A stretch of DNA of 12,744 bases, taken from contig CAKUGH010000047.1 in assembly GCA_934654605.1 (NCBI GenBank), positions 1 to 12,744 of the forward strand, written 5' to 3'. Every line of letters starts with the position of its first letter. Position 1 is the first letter of the stretch. The notes below the pieces were generated by a model. That model was not told the origin of the DNA and searched no databases. It saw only the letters and a program-made list of their open reading frames with translations. Positions 4,427 to 12,427 of this stretch are shown here, piece by piece. Position numbers and translations under genes: made by a program. This DNA comes from an uncultured Collinsella sp. GTDB lineage: Bacteria; Actinomycetota; Coriobacteriia; Coriobacteriales; Coriobacteriaceae.

Positions 4427-7426
4427 ATGAGCGACATCATGAGGCCGATCCCGTTTTCGCAGCTGATGAACTGGATCATCGAGGAGCATAAGACCCAGGA
4501 CGCCATCTTTGGCGTGCGCAAGATGGTCACGACCAACCAGGAGGGTGCGCTTCCCATTTTTGACGAGCGCATCGAGACTCCGTTTGGCCCGGCTGCCGGT
4601 CCCAACACGCAGCTGGCCCAGAACATCGTGGCCTCTTATGTGGCCGGTTCTCGCTTCTTTGAGCTCAAGACCGTCCAGGTTATGGACGGCGAGGAGCTCT
4701 CCAAGTGCGTCAACAAGCCCTGCATCGTGGCTCAGGACGAGTGCTACAACTGCGAATGGTCGACCGAGCTCGAGGTTCCGCAGGCCTTTGCCGAGTACGT
4801 GAAGGCATGGTTTGCCTGCCACCTGATCGCTCGCGAGTATGGCCTGGGCAGCCCGGACGGCTTTGTCTTCAACATGTCCGTGGGCTATGACCTCGAGGGC
4901 ATTAAGAGCCCCAAGGTCGATGCATACATTGAGGGCATGAAGGACGCCAGCGGCTCCGAGGTCTGGAACGAGTGCCGCGCGTGGGCGCTCGCCAACCTGG
5001 ACAAGTTTGAGCATGTCGACGCCGCGTTTGTCGAGTCCATCCCGGCGCGCGTCTCCAACTCCATCACCGAGTCCACGCTGCATGGCTGCCCGCCCGCCGA
5101 GATCGAGCGCATCGCGACCTATCTGATCACCGAGAAGGGCCTCAACACCTACATCAAGTGCAACCCCACGCTGCTGGGCTATGAGTTTGCCCGCCAGCGC
5201 CTCAACGAGCTGGGCTTTGACTATATCGTCTTCGACGATACACACTTCCGCGAGGACCTGCAGTGGGCCGACGCCGTGCCCATGTTCGAGCGCCTGATTG
5301 CCCTGTGCGCCGAGCGCGGCCTGGAGTTTGGCGTCAAGCTGACCAACACGTTCCCCGTCGACGTGACCAGGAACGAGCTACCTTCCACCGAGATGTACAT
5401 GTCCGGCCGTTCGCTGTTCTCGCTGACCATCGAGGCTGCTCGCCGCATTACCGAGCAGTTCGATGGCAAGCTGCGCATCAGCTACTCCGGCGGCGCCACG
5501 GTCTACAACATCCGCGCCCTGTACGATGCCGGCATTTGGCCCGTCACCCTGGCGACCGACGTGCTCAAGCCCGGTGGCTACGAGCGCTTTAGTCAGATGG
5601 CCGGCGAGTTTGGCGATCTGGACGGCAAGCCGTTCGCGGGCGTCTCGCTCGAGGCCGTGACTGCGATCCAGACCGACTCGCTCACCAACCCGCTCTACAA
5701 GAAGCCGCTGCGCCCGCTGCCCGACCGCAAGGTCGCCGGCAAGAGCCCGCTTTCCGACTGCTTTACCACGCCGTGCCGCACGAGCTGCCCCATCCAGCAG
5801 GACATTCCCGCCTACCTGGCGGCTGTTGACGAGGGCCGCTACGAGGACGCACTCAACATCATCATCGAGCGCAACGCCCTGCCGTTCATTACCGGTACCA
5901 TCTGCCCGCATCCCTGCGGCCGTGCCTGCGAGCGTGCGTTCTACGAGCCCGAGGGCGCCCAGATTCGCGCCAGCAAGCTCAAGGCCGCCCGCGAGGCCAT
6001 GACCGCCGTGCTGCCCAAGCTGCGCGCCCAGGCCATCGCCAACGACGGCGAGCACAACGTTGCCGTTATCGGCGGCGGCCCGGCCGGCCTGGCGACGGCG
6101 TTCTTCCTGACGCGTGCCGGCGTGCCCGTCACTATCTTCGAGGCCCGCGATTCGCTCGGCGGCGTGGTCCGTCACGTGATCCCCGAGTTCCGCATTGCGA
6201 GCGACGATATCTCCCACGATGCCGAGTTCTGCCTGGCCTTTGGCGCCAAGGTTCAGCTCAACGCCCGCGTGGAGTCCATTGACGAGCTCAAGGCCCAGGG
6301 CTTTACCGATGTGGTCGTTGCTACCGGTGCCTGGATGCCCGGCTCTGCGGGCTTGGGCGAGGGTGCCGAGCTCGATGTGCTGGAGTTCCTCGAGGCCGCC
6401 AAGAAGGGCGAGAAGCTCGAGCTGGGCGAGGACGTCGTGGTCATCGGCGCCGGCAACACCGCCATGGACGCCGCGCGCGTGGCTAAGCGCCTGGCTGGTG
6501 TGAAGAACGTGCGCCTGGTGTATCGCCGCACCAAGAAACAGATGCCCGCCGACGAGGAAGAGCTCGATCTTGCTCTTGCCGATGGCGTTGAGTTCTGCGA
6601 GCTGCTGGCGCCCAAGGCGCTCAACGGCGCCGTGCTGACCTGCGACGTTATGGAGCTTGGCGAGCCGGATGCAAGCGGCCGTCGCAGCCCCGTCGCCACG
6701 GGCGAGACCGTCGAGCTGCCCGCCACCACGGTGATCTGCGCCGTGGGCGAGGGCATCGATGCCAGCCTGTACGACGCCGCGGGCGTCGAGCACGACCGTC
6801 GCGGCCGCCTTGCCGCCACCTCCACCGGCGTCGAGGGCGTCTGGGCTGCAGGTGACTGCCGTCGCGGTCCGGCCACCGTGGTCGAGGCTATCGCCGATGC
6901 CGCCGAGGTCGCCCGTGCCATCGCTGGCGTGGACTTTAACAAGTACGCCGACTGCAACGAGCAGGCCGGTCGCGAGGACACCTGCTACGAGCGCAAGGGG
7001 TCGCTGTGCCGCGACAAGCGCAACTGCACCAAGACTCGCTGCCTGGGCTGCGGCTCGGTGTGCGAGGTCTGCTGCGACGTGTGCCCCAACCGCGCCAACG
7101 TTGCCATTAAGGTGCCGGGCCTGGTCAAGCATCAGGTGGTACATGTCGACGGCATGTGCAACGAGTGCGGCAACTGCGCCGTGTTCTGCCCCTACCAGGA
7201 GGGCCGTCCCTACAAGGACAAGCTCACCCTGTTCTGGAGCGAGCAGGACATGGAGAACTCCGAGAACGAGGGCTTCCTGGCCGTGGACGAGGATCACTTT
7301 AAGGTCCGCGTCGCCGGCACGGTCCGCACCGTCTCGATCGATGCCGTCAACACCGGTCTGCCCGAGGCCGTCCGCCTGACCATCAGGGCTGTGCGCGACA
7401 ACTATTCGTACCTTCTTAAGAAATAG
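4427..7426 (+). CDS. ygfK: YgfK-type Fe-S flavoprotein oxidoreductase (putative selenate reductase subunit family)
   Basis: A 999-residue multidomain cytosolic oxidoreductase, close in length to E. coli YgfK. Residues 1 to about 430 read as a dihydroorotate-dehydrogenase-like barrel (TPFGPAAGP 51-59, FELKTV 78-83, STLHGCPPAEIERI 216-229, SGGATVYNIRALYDAG 354-369), so FMN is possible. Residues 445-501 carry the dihydropyrimidine dehydrogenase/GltD-type cysteines (C445, C450, C454; C493, C497, C501). An FAD fold follows (VAVIGGGPAG, 545-554), a second dinucleotide fold (VVVIGAGN, 670-677) and the FAD-closing AAGD (807-810). The C-terminal part has two cysteine groups (C872-C886 and C911-C921), the second a CxxCxxCxxxCP [4Fe-4S] site. 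The ATG at 4427 follows GAGAGGAG by 6 nt; an upstream in-frame TTG at 4379 has no support. Likely role: passing electrons between NAD(P)H, flavin and the xanthine dehydrogenase next door. Selenate reduction is an old family label, not shown here. Confidence 0.9.
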   Translation: MSDIMRPIPFSQLMNWIIEEHKTQDAIFGVRKMVTTNQEGALPIFDERIETPFGPAAGPNTQLAQNIVASYVAGSRFFELKTVQVMDGEELSKCVNKPCIVAQDECYNCEWSTELEVPQAFAEYVKAWFACHLIAREYGLGSPDGFVFNMSVGYDLEGIKSPKVDAYIEGMKDASGSEVWNECRAWALANLDKFEHVDAAFVESIPARVSNSITESTLHGCPPAEIERIATYLITEKGLNTYIKCNPTLLGYEFARQRLNELGFDYIVFDDTHFREDLQWADAVPMFERLIALCAERGLEFGVKLTNTFPVDVTRNELPSTEMYMSGRSLFSLTIEAARRITEQFDGKLRISYSGGATVYNIRALYDAGIWPVTLATDVLKPGGYERFSQMAGEFGDLDGKPFAGVSLEAVTAIQTDSLTNPLYKKPLRPLPDRKVAGKSPLSDCFTTPCRTSCPIQQDIPAYLAAVDEGRYEDALNIIIERNALPFITGTICPHPCGRACERAFYEPEGAQIRASKLKAAREAMTAVLPKLRAQAIANDGEHNVAVIGGGPAGLATAFFLTRAGVPVTIFEARDSLGGVVRHVIPEFRIASDDISHDAEFCLAFGAKVQLNARVESIDELKAQGFTDVVVATGAWMPGSAGLGEGAELDVLEFLEAAKKGEKLELGEDVVVIGAGNTAMDAARVAKRLAGVKNVRLVYRRTKKQMPADEEELDLALADGVEFCELLAPKALNGAVLTCDVMELGEPDASGRRSPVATGETVELPATTVICAVGEGIDASLYDAAGVEHDRRGRLAATSTGVEGVWAAGDCRRGPATVVEAIADAAEVARAIAGVDFNKYADCNEQAGREDTCYERKGSLCRDKRNCTKTRCLGCGSVCEVCCDVCPNRANVAIKVPGLVKHQVVHVDGMCNECGNCAVFCPYQEGRPYKDKLTLFWSEQDMENSENEGFLAVDEDHFKVRVAGTVRTVSIDAVNTGLPEAVRLTIRAVRDNYSYLLKK

Positions 7427-7437
7427 GCGAGTCTCTT

Positions 7438-7917
7438 ATGGCCAAATCCATTCAACATAACGTGGCCTACGTTGCCTGCGGAAGCGGTTGTGCCTCCGCA
7501 GGCGGCGACGCCCGCTGCAGCGAAGGCTGCATTGGCTGTGGCGCCTGTGTCACGGCCTGCCCCCACGGTGCCATCGCACTGGTCGATGGTATCGCCCGCG
7601 TGGACCGCTCCAAGTGCACGGGCTGTGGCCTGTGCGGCATGGCGTGCCCGCAGCGCGTGATTGCCTTCGTTCCCGGCTACCAGAACATCCTGGTGCGCTG
7701 CAACAACACCGATAAGGGCGCCATCGCCCGCAAGATCTGCGACACGAGCTGCATCGGTTGCGGCATGTGCGCCAAAAAGTGCCCTGCCGGCGCTATCCGC
7801 ATCGAGGACAACTGCGCCCATATCGACGGCGCGGACTGCCTGTCGTGCGGCATGTGCGCCGTCGTCTGCCCACATGGCGCCATTCACGACCGCACCGGCA
7901 TAGCCGCTGGCGTGTAG
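7438..7917 (+). CDS. RnfB-like ferredoxin with four [4Fe-4S] motifs
   Basis: A 159-residue cysteine-rich protein with four full CxxCxxCxxxCP motifs: C31-C34-C37-C41, C60-C63-C66-C70, C105-C108-C111-C115 and C134-C137-C140-C144, plus extra cysteines at 14, 18, 27, 88, 101 and 126. The order, including the CNNTDKG stretch (88-94) between the second and third sites, matches the ferredoxin half of RnfB, but the membrane helix and first Fe-S domain of RnfB are absent, so it should be soluble. It starts 11 nt after the ygfK stop, with AGGCGAG overlapping that stop, and ends 12 nt before xdhD. The tight spacing between a FAD oxidoreductase and a FAD-less molybdoenzyme suggests it wires the two together. 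No symbol is assigned because I know no established name. Confidence 0.88.
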   Translation: MAKSIQHNVAYVACGSGCASAGGDARCSEGCIGCGACVTACPHGAIALVDGIARVDRSKCTGCGLCGMACPQRVIAFVPGYQNILVRCNNTDKGAIARKICDTSCIGCGMCAKKCPAGAIRIEDNCAHIDGADCLSCGMCAVVCPHGAIHDRTGIAAGV

Positions 7918-7929
7918 AAGGGAATCACC

Positions 7930-10707
7930 ATGGCACAGGAATTCACTTTTACCGTTAACGGCGTCGAGCGCACGACGACCCAAAACAAGCCGCTGCTGCG
8001 CTACCTGCGCGACGACCTGTACATCCATTCCGCCAAGGACGGCTGCTCCGAGGGCGCGTGCGGTACCTGCACCATCCATGTGGACGGTGCGGCCGTCAAG
8101 GCCTGCGTACTGACCACCGCCCTTGCCGCCGGCCGTAACATCGTGACCGTCGAGGGCCTGCCCGAGGACGTGCGCGAGGCCTTTGTGTACGCCTTTGGCG
8201 CCGTGGGCGCCGTGCAGTGCGGTTTTTGCATCCCCGGCATGGTCATGGCAGGTGCGGCGCTCATCGCCGAGGACCCCGAGCCCACCGAGGAGCAGATCAA
8301 GTACGCCATCCGCGGTAACGTCTGTCGCTGCACCGGCTACAAGAAGATCATCGAGGGCATTTCGCTGGCAGCTGCGGTGCTCCGCGGCGAAAAGCAGATC
8401 GACGAGGACCTGGAGCGCGGCGACGACTACGGCGTGGGCAAGCGCGCCTTCCGTATTGACGTGCGCAAGAAGGTGCTCGGCGAGGGCAAGTATCCCGATG
8501 ACATTGACGAGCTCGATCAGCCGGGTCTGACCTACGCCAGCGCCGTGCGCTCCAAGTATCCGCGCGCCCGCGTGCTCTCCATCGACACCTCCAAGGCCGA
8601 GGCCCTGCCCGGTGTGGTGGGCATCCTGCGCGCCGAGGACGTGCCGGTCAACCAGGTCGGCCACCTTATCCAGGACTGGGACGTCATGATCGCCCAGGGC
8701 GATATCACCCGCTGCGTGGGCGATGCCATCGTGCTGGTGGTTGCCGAGGACGAGGCGACGCTCGAGAAGGCCAAGAAGCTCGTAAAGATCGATTACGAGC
8801 CGCTGGAGCCCGTGCGCAACATCGCCGAGGCCAAGGCCGCCAACGCCCCGCGCCTGCACGACAGCTTCTTTGCCTTTGGCAATACCGTAGAGCTCAAGGA
8901 CAACGTGTGCCAGAGCCGCCACGTGACGCGCGGCGACGCCGCCAAGGCGCTGGCCGAGAGCGCGTTTACCGTGACGCAGCGCTTTACCACGCCCTTTACC
9001 GAGCATGCCTTCTTGGAGCCCGAGTGCGCCGTGGCCTTCCCGTATAAGAACGGCGTCAAGGTGCAGTCGACCGACCAGGGCGCCTACGACACGCGCAAAG
9101 AGTGCGCCCACATGTTTGGCTGGGACAACGAGCCCGAGCGCGTGGTCGTCGAGACCATGCTCGTGGGCGGCGGCTTTGGCGGCAAGGAGGACGTGTCCGT
9201 CCAGCACCTGGCCGCGCTTGCTGCCTATAAGCTCCAGCGTCCTGTGAAGTGCAAGCTCACCCGCGCCGAGTCGCTCGCGTTCCATCCCAAGCGCCACGCC
9301 ATGGACGGCACCTTTACGTTGGGCTGCGACGCCGAGGGCAACTTTACCGGCCTGGACTGCGAGATCAACTTTGACACCGGCGCCTACGCGTCGCTGTGCG
9401 GCCCGGTGCTCGAGCGCGCCTGCACGCATGCCGTCGGCCCCTACAAGTACCAGAACACCGACATACGCGGCTTTGGCTACTACACCAACAACCCGCCGGC
9501 CGGTGCCTTCCGCGGCTTTGGCGTGTGTCAGTCCGAGTTTGCGCTCGAGAGCCTCATCGACCTGCTGGCCGAGAAGGTTGGTCTGGATCCGTGGGAGATT
9601 CGCTACAAGAACGCCATCGAGCCGGGCGAGGTCCTGCCCAACGGCCAGATTGCCGACTGCTCCACGGCGCTGAAGGAGACGCTGCTCGAGGTCAAGGACG
9701 CCTACTACGCGCATCCCGGACACGCCGGTATCGCCTGCGCCATGAAGAATGCCGGCGTGGGCGTGGGCCTGCCCGATGCCGGCCGTTGCAAGATTCGCAT
9801 CGAGGATGGCCGTGCCGTGGTCTATGCCGCCACGTCCGACATCGGCCAGGGCTGCAACACCGTCTTTTTGCAGGACGTTGCCGAGGCCTGCGGTCTGCCG
9901 CTGAGCTGCATCGCCAACGGCGAGTGCTCTACCGAGAACGCGCCCGACTCCGGCACCACGTCTGGCTCGCGTCAGACGGTCGTGACCGGCGAGGCCGTGC
10001 GCGGTGCCGCCTTCCTGCTGCGCGATGCTATGGTTGGCATCGAGGCCGGCAAGCCTGCGCCTACCGCCCCGGTGAGCGCCCATGGCGACGGCGTCAAGAT
10101 CGAGTACGACGACGGTCGCGCCTATCAGCTGCGCACGCAGGAGCTCGTCGCTGGTCAGGGTATGCATCCCCAGGATCCCGCGGCCGCCATCAAGGCGCTC
10201 GAGGGATGCGAGTTTGGCTACGTGTACCTGGAGCCGACTGACAAACTGGGTGCCGACGTCCCCAACCCCAAGAGCCACATCTGCTACGGCTTTGCCACGC
10301 ATGTGGTCATTCTGGATGATGACGGTCGCGTGAGCGAGGTCTATGCCGCGCACGATTCCGGCAAGGTGGTCAACCCCATCTCCATCCAGGGTCAGATCGA
10401 AGGCGGCGTGCTCATGGGTATGGGCTATGCGCTTACCGAGGATTGGCCGCTCAAGGACTGCGTACCCCAGGCAAGGTACGGCACGCTCGGACTGTTCCGT
10501 GCGCCCGAGATTCCGGATATCCACGCCATCTACGTGGAGAAGGACGAGCTGCTACCCGTGGCATACGGCGGCAAGGGCATTGGCGAGATCGCCACGATCC
10601 CCACGGCGCCTGCCGTGCAGAATGCCTACCGCGCGTTCGACGGCAAGCTGCGCCCGGATCTGCCTATGGTGGATACGCCGTACAGTCGCGTTCGTAACCG
10701 CGGATAG
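7930..10707 (+). CDS. xdhD: XdhD-type molybdenum hydroxylase (selenium-dependent xanthine dehydrogenase family)
   Basis: A 925-residue fused iron-sulfur/molybdopterin enzyme, near the length of E. coli XdhD. The first [2Fe-2S] site uses C39, C44, C47 and C59; the second uses C97, C100, C132 and C134. An aldehyde-oxidase hammerhead domain begins near 175. The cofactor-binding domains carry GGGFGGKE (413-420), AFRGFG (526-531) and KGIGEI (882-887), whose Glu886 fits the catalytic glutamate of xanthine dehydrogenases. There is no FAD domain and none is encoded separately, so electrons must leave by another protein. GAAGGGA overlapping the previous stop, 6 nt before the ATG, indicates translational coupling. 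Expected reaction: hydroxylation (or reverse) of hypoxanthine, xanthine or a related purine. In this family selenium is a labile inorganic ligand rather than selenocysteine, so no in-frame TGA is expected or seen. Exact substrate and selenium content are inferred. Confidence 0.92.
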   Translation: MAQEFTFTVNGVERTTTQNKPLLRYLRDDLYIHSAKDGCSEGACGTCTIHVDGAAVKACVLTTALAAGRNIVTVEGLPEDVREAFVYAFGAVGAVQCGFCIPGMVMAGAALIAEDPEPTEEQIKYAIRGNVCRCTGYKKIIEGISLAAAVLRGEKQIDEDLERGDDYGVGKRAFRIDVRKKVLGEGKYPDDIDELDQPGLTYASAVRSKYPRARVLSIDTSKAEALPGVVGILRAEDVPVNQVGHLIQDWDVMIAQGDITRCVGDAIVLVVAEDEATLEKAKKLVKIDYEPLEPVRNIAEAKAANAPRLHDSFFAFGNTVELKDNVCQSRHVTRGDAAKALAESAFTVTQRFTTPFTEHAFLEPECAVAFPYKNGVKVQSTDQGAYDTRKECAHMFGWDNEPERVVVETMLVGGGFGGKEDVSVQHLAALAAYKLQRPVKCKLTRAESLAFHPKRHAMDGTFTLGCDAEGNFTGLDCEINFDTGAYASLCGPVLERACTHAVGPYKYQNTDIRGFGYYTNNPPAGAFRGFGVCQSEFALESLIDLLAEKVGLDPWEIRYKNAIEPGEVLPNGQIADCSTALKETLLEVKDAYYAHPGHAGIACAMKNAGVGVGLPDAGRCKIRIEDGRAVVYAATSDIGQGCNTVFLQDVAEACGLPLSCIANGECSTENAPDSGTTSGSRQTVVTGEAVRGAAFLLRDAMVGIEAGKPAPTAPVSAHGDGVKIEYDDGRAYQLRTQELVAGQGMHPQDPAAAIKALEGCEFGYVYLEPTDKLGADVPNPKSHICYGFATHVVILDDDGRVSEVYAAHDSGKVVNPISIQGQIEGGVLMGMGYALTEDWPLKDCVPQARYGTLGLFRAPEIPDIHAIYVEKDELLPVAYGGKGIGEIATIPTAPAVQNAYRAFDGKLRPDLPMVDTPYSRVRNRG

Positions 10708-10711
10708 GGTA

Positions 10712-10748
10712 GAGCGCGGGCGGCATTGCTGACGGGCCGTCCGCGCTC
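10712..10748. terminator. Hairpin just after xdhD
   Basis: GAGCGCGGGCGGC (10712-10724) pairs with GCCGTCCGCGCTC (10736-10748) over 13 bp with a single G-U wobble and an 11-nt loop. It sits 4 nt after the xdhD stop and lacks a T tract, like the hairpins after the permease and ssnA. It could stabilise the 3' end of the operon mRNA ahead of the true terminator. Confidence 0.5.
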
Positions 10749-10776
10749 ACCATCAACTGCATAAGCTGCGCCTTTG

Positions 10777-10811
10777 GCCCCGACTCCATCGCGAGCCGGG
10801 GCTTTTTGTTT
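10777..10811 (+). terminator. Intrinsic terminator of the xdh operon
   Basis: GCCCCG (10777-10782) and CGGGGC (10797-10802), extended inward by CT/AG after one mismatch, followed directly by TTTTTGTTT. This is the only rho-independent terminator with a proper T tract after the permease, which supports one transcription unit reaching from the permease to xdhD, with partial termination possible between. Confidence 0.8.
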
Positions 10812-10816
10812 GAAGC

Positions 10817-11355
10817 GGAAACCGCGTCCCGGAATTGGCACTCGGAATGGGACGCAGTTTCCCTTTGGGCTCGCTTCGGAAACCGCGTCCCGGAATTCGA
10901 CTCCAGAGTGGGACACACTTTCCCGTAGGGCCCCAAGCGGAAAATACATCCCGGAATCAAGCCTCAAAATGGGACGCGCTTTCCCGTAGGGCCTCAAGCG
11001 GAAAATGCGTCCCGGAATCAAGCTTCAGAATGGGACGCGCTTTCCCGTTGAGGCTTCTAGCGGAAAGTGCATCCCATTTCTGAGCCTCAAAGCGGGACGC
11101 GCTTTCCCTTTGGGTACGCTTTGGGAAACTACGTCCCGGAATCAAGCTTCAGAATGGGATGCACTTTCCCAAATGGCCCCCATCGGGAAATTGCGTCCCA
11201 GAATTTGAGCTTGGAGTGGGATGCGCTTTCCCTCTGGGTGCACTTTGGGAAACTGCATCCCAGTTCGAGCGTCTGTTCCGTGACGTGGTTTCCGCTGAGG
11301 GCTTCATCTGGAAAGTGCGTCCCGTTTTGAGTGCTCAGACTGGGACACGGTTTCC
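10817..11355. repeat. Tandem array of nine 46-nt palindromic units
   Basis: Each unit is a 14-nt left arm, an 18-nt centre and a 14-nt right arm. Left arm and reverse complement of right arm share the consensus GGAAANYGYRTCCC. Units: 10817-10862, 10878-10923, 10939-10984, 11000-11045, 11062-11107, 11124-11169, 11186-11231, 11248-11293, 11310-11355. All nine are exactly 46 nt with no indels. Linkers are 15 nt between units 1-4 and 16 nt from unit 4 on. Centres often hold a small dyad of their own, for example AAGCTT in units 4 and 6 and TGAG-TG-CTCA in unit 9, so each unit is one long imperfect hairpin. Repeat length (61 or 62 nt) is not a multiple of three, so the small open frames crossing the array cannot be a repeated protein. 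It is not a CRISPR array. Function unknown. Confidence 0.92.
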
Positions 11356-11371
11356 GTTGTAGCGGTCAATG

Positions 11372-11385
11372 GGAAAGCGTGTCCC
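11372..11385. repeat. Half unit ending the array
   Basis: GGAAAGCGTGTCCC is a good left arm, placed 16 nt after unit 9 as expected, but no right arm follows. The next bases lead into the 3' flank of the minus-strand AbiEi-like gene. Confidence 0.85.
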
Positions 11386-11428
11386 AGATGGGGGAGATGC
11401 GATGCGTCAATGCGCTGCTCATCAACCT

Positions 11429-12427
11429 CTACAAGTCCACGTCGTTGAGCCATGTCGGTAGTGCGGTCTGCCTGACCCCTGCCGTTTGCAGCTTCTTCGC
11501 CAAGACCCCTGCCGAGCGGACTTCGTTCATGGTAAAGCGGATGAGCGGATGGCCGTAGAGCGATAGGTGTGCCTCGCGCTGACGTTCGGCAACGAGCGTC
11601 TCGGCCGTAGTGCGCCCCGCGAGCATGGCCTGGTCGGTGTATTTGACGAAGCCGTCGAGTTCGCCCAGCGTGAGCTCCCTGGCTTGACGCTCCCAGGCAA
11701 AATCCGTTCGCATGCTCTCGGTCGAATCGAAGGGATCCGTCAGCTCATACTGGAGCCGGTCGGGCGCAAAGCCCGTCTCGATCATGACGGCTCGAGCGAC
11801 TGATTCCCCGCCGCTTTCGGCGCGCGCGTCGGCATATTGCAGCGTGGTGAGCGCAGTACGCGCCGCGCGACCGTTGCGAGCGCCTGCCCGTTTTTCGACT
11901 GCTTCCATCAGCTGCTCGCGCGTAAGGCCGAGCTTTGAGATCGCCGAATCGGCAATGGGCATGCCATCGGCAAAACCGGTCTGCAGCAGACAATCCGTTA
12001 CCGTTTGGATGGGCGGCGTTATCGATATGCCGCCTTGGTCTATCGCGCCGGCTGGCTCGGTCCGGTGCCGCTGGATCCGTGCGCCCGGGCGAGCTGACGG
12101 CTTTGTCTCACTGCAGGCATGCACGACGTTCAGGTGCCGCCACGAGACTTCGAGACCTAGCAGACAAGCTGCTGAGTAGGAGCAAAAGGTCCACTCGGGA
12201 TGCTGTATCGCAAGGGCGCGGACAATCTCGACATGGCGCTGCGCTCGGTTGAGCTCTTCCCAACGTGTCTTGCGTGCGAACAGTCCCGGCATGGGCGAGA
12301 CGATCGCATTGCCGATGCGTCGCAGCAGTGCCTTCCGAATCGCCGTGCTTGGGGGAATCAGGCATCGTCCTTCCTGCTCGGCTTGAGTTAGTAGCTGATC
12401 GATGAGTTGGTCGTTGCAATGCGCCAT
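11429..12427 (-). CDS. AbiEi/DUF559-like protein of unknown function
   Basis: A 332-residue soluble protein whose plan resembles actinobacterial proteins with an AbiEi-like N-terminal half and a DUF559/Vsr-like nuclease fold at the C-terminus. The N-terminal part (about 25-150) contains the SYSAACLLGL segment (83-92) typical of AbiEi-type proteins. The C-terminal part has G-E-S (207-209), D-F-A-W (242-245), G-E-L-D-G-F-V-K-Y (255-263), E-R-x-R-E (281-285) and I-R-F-T-x-x-E-V (296-303), the order of a PD-(D/E)XK-like core; D242, E256 and K262 are candidate active-site residues. AGGAGG lies 9 nt before the ATG. Such proteins may act in toxin-antitoxin or phage defence, but no AbiEii-type toxin or other partner is beside it. 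It points against the xdh operon and is flanked by half copies of the palindromic unit. Function uncertain. Confidence 0.75.
   Translation of the reverse strand: MAHCNDQLIDQLLTQAEQEGRCLIPPSTAIRKALLRRIGNAIVSPMPGLFARKTRWEELNRAQRHVEIVRALAIQHPEWTFCSYSAACLLGLEVSWRHLNVVHACSETKPSARPGARIQRHRTEPAGAIDQGGISITPPIQTVTDCLLQTGFADGMPIADSAISKLGLTREQLMEAVEKRAGARNGRAARTALTTLQYADARAESGGESVARAVMIETGFAPDRLQYELTDPFDSTESMRTDFAWERQARELTLGELDGFVKYTDQAMLAGRTTAETLVAERQREAHLSLYGHPLIRFTMNEVRSAGVLAKKLQTAGVRQTALPTWLNDVDL

Noticed and set aside
5378..10524. Long minus-strand open frames (up to about 1040 codons) opposite ygfK and xdhD, and similar ones opposite the permease and ssnA
   Set aside because: They mirror high-GC genes whose plus-strand products have clear domain and motif matches. 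The antisense products are low-complexity, rich in Gly, Ala, His and Asp, with no recognisable domain.
7930..10707. Selenocysteine in the xanthine dehydrogenase
   Set aside because: No in-frame TGA interrupts the gene, and in this enzyme family selenium is a labile cofactor, not a coded residue.
10774..11362. Several overlapping small plus- and minus-strand open frames with repeated peptide motifs
   Set aside because: They are translations of the palindromic array. The 61/62-nt period is not a multiple of three, so no frame repeats consistently, and none has a convincing ribosome-binding site.
10817..11385. CRISPR array
   Set aside because: The recurring parts are palindromes that vary between copies, the linkers are related to each other and not unique spacers, and no cas gene is present.
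10817..11385. Integron attC array
   Set aside because: No attC core sites, no cassette genes between units and no integrase in view.
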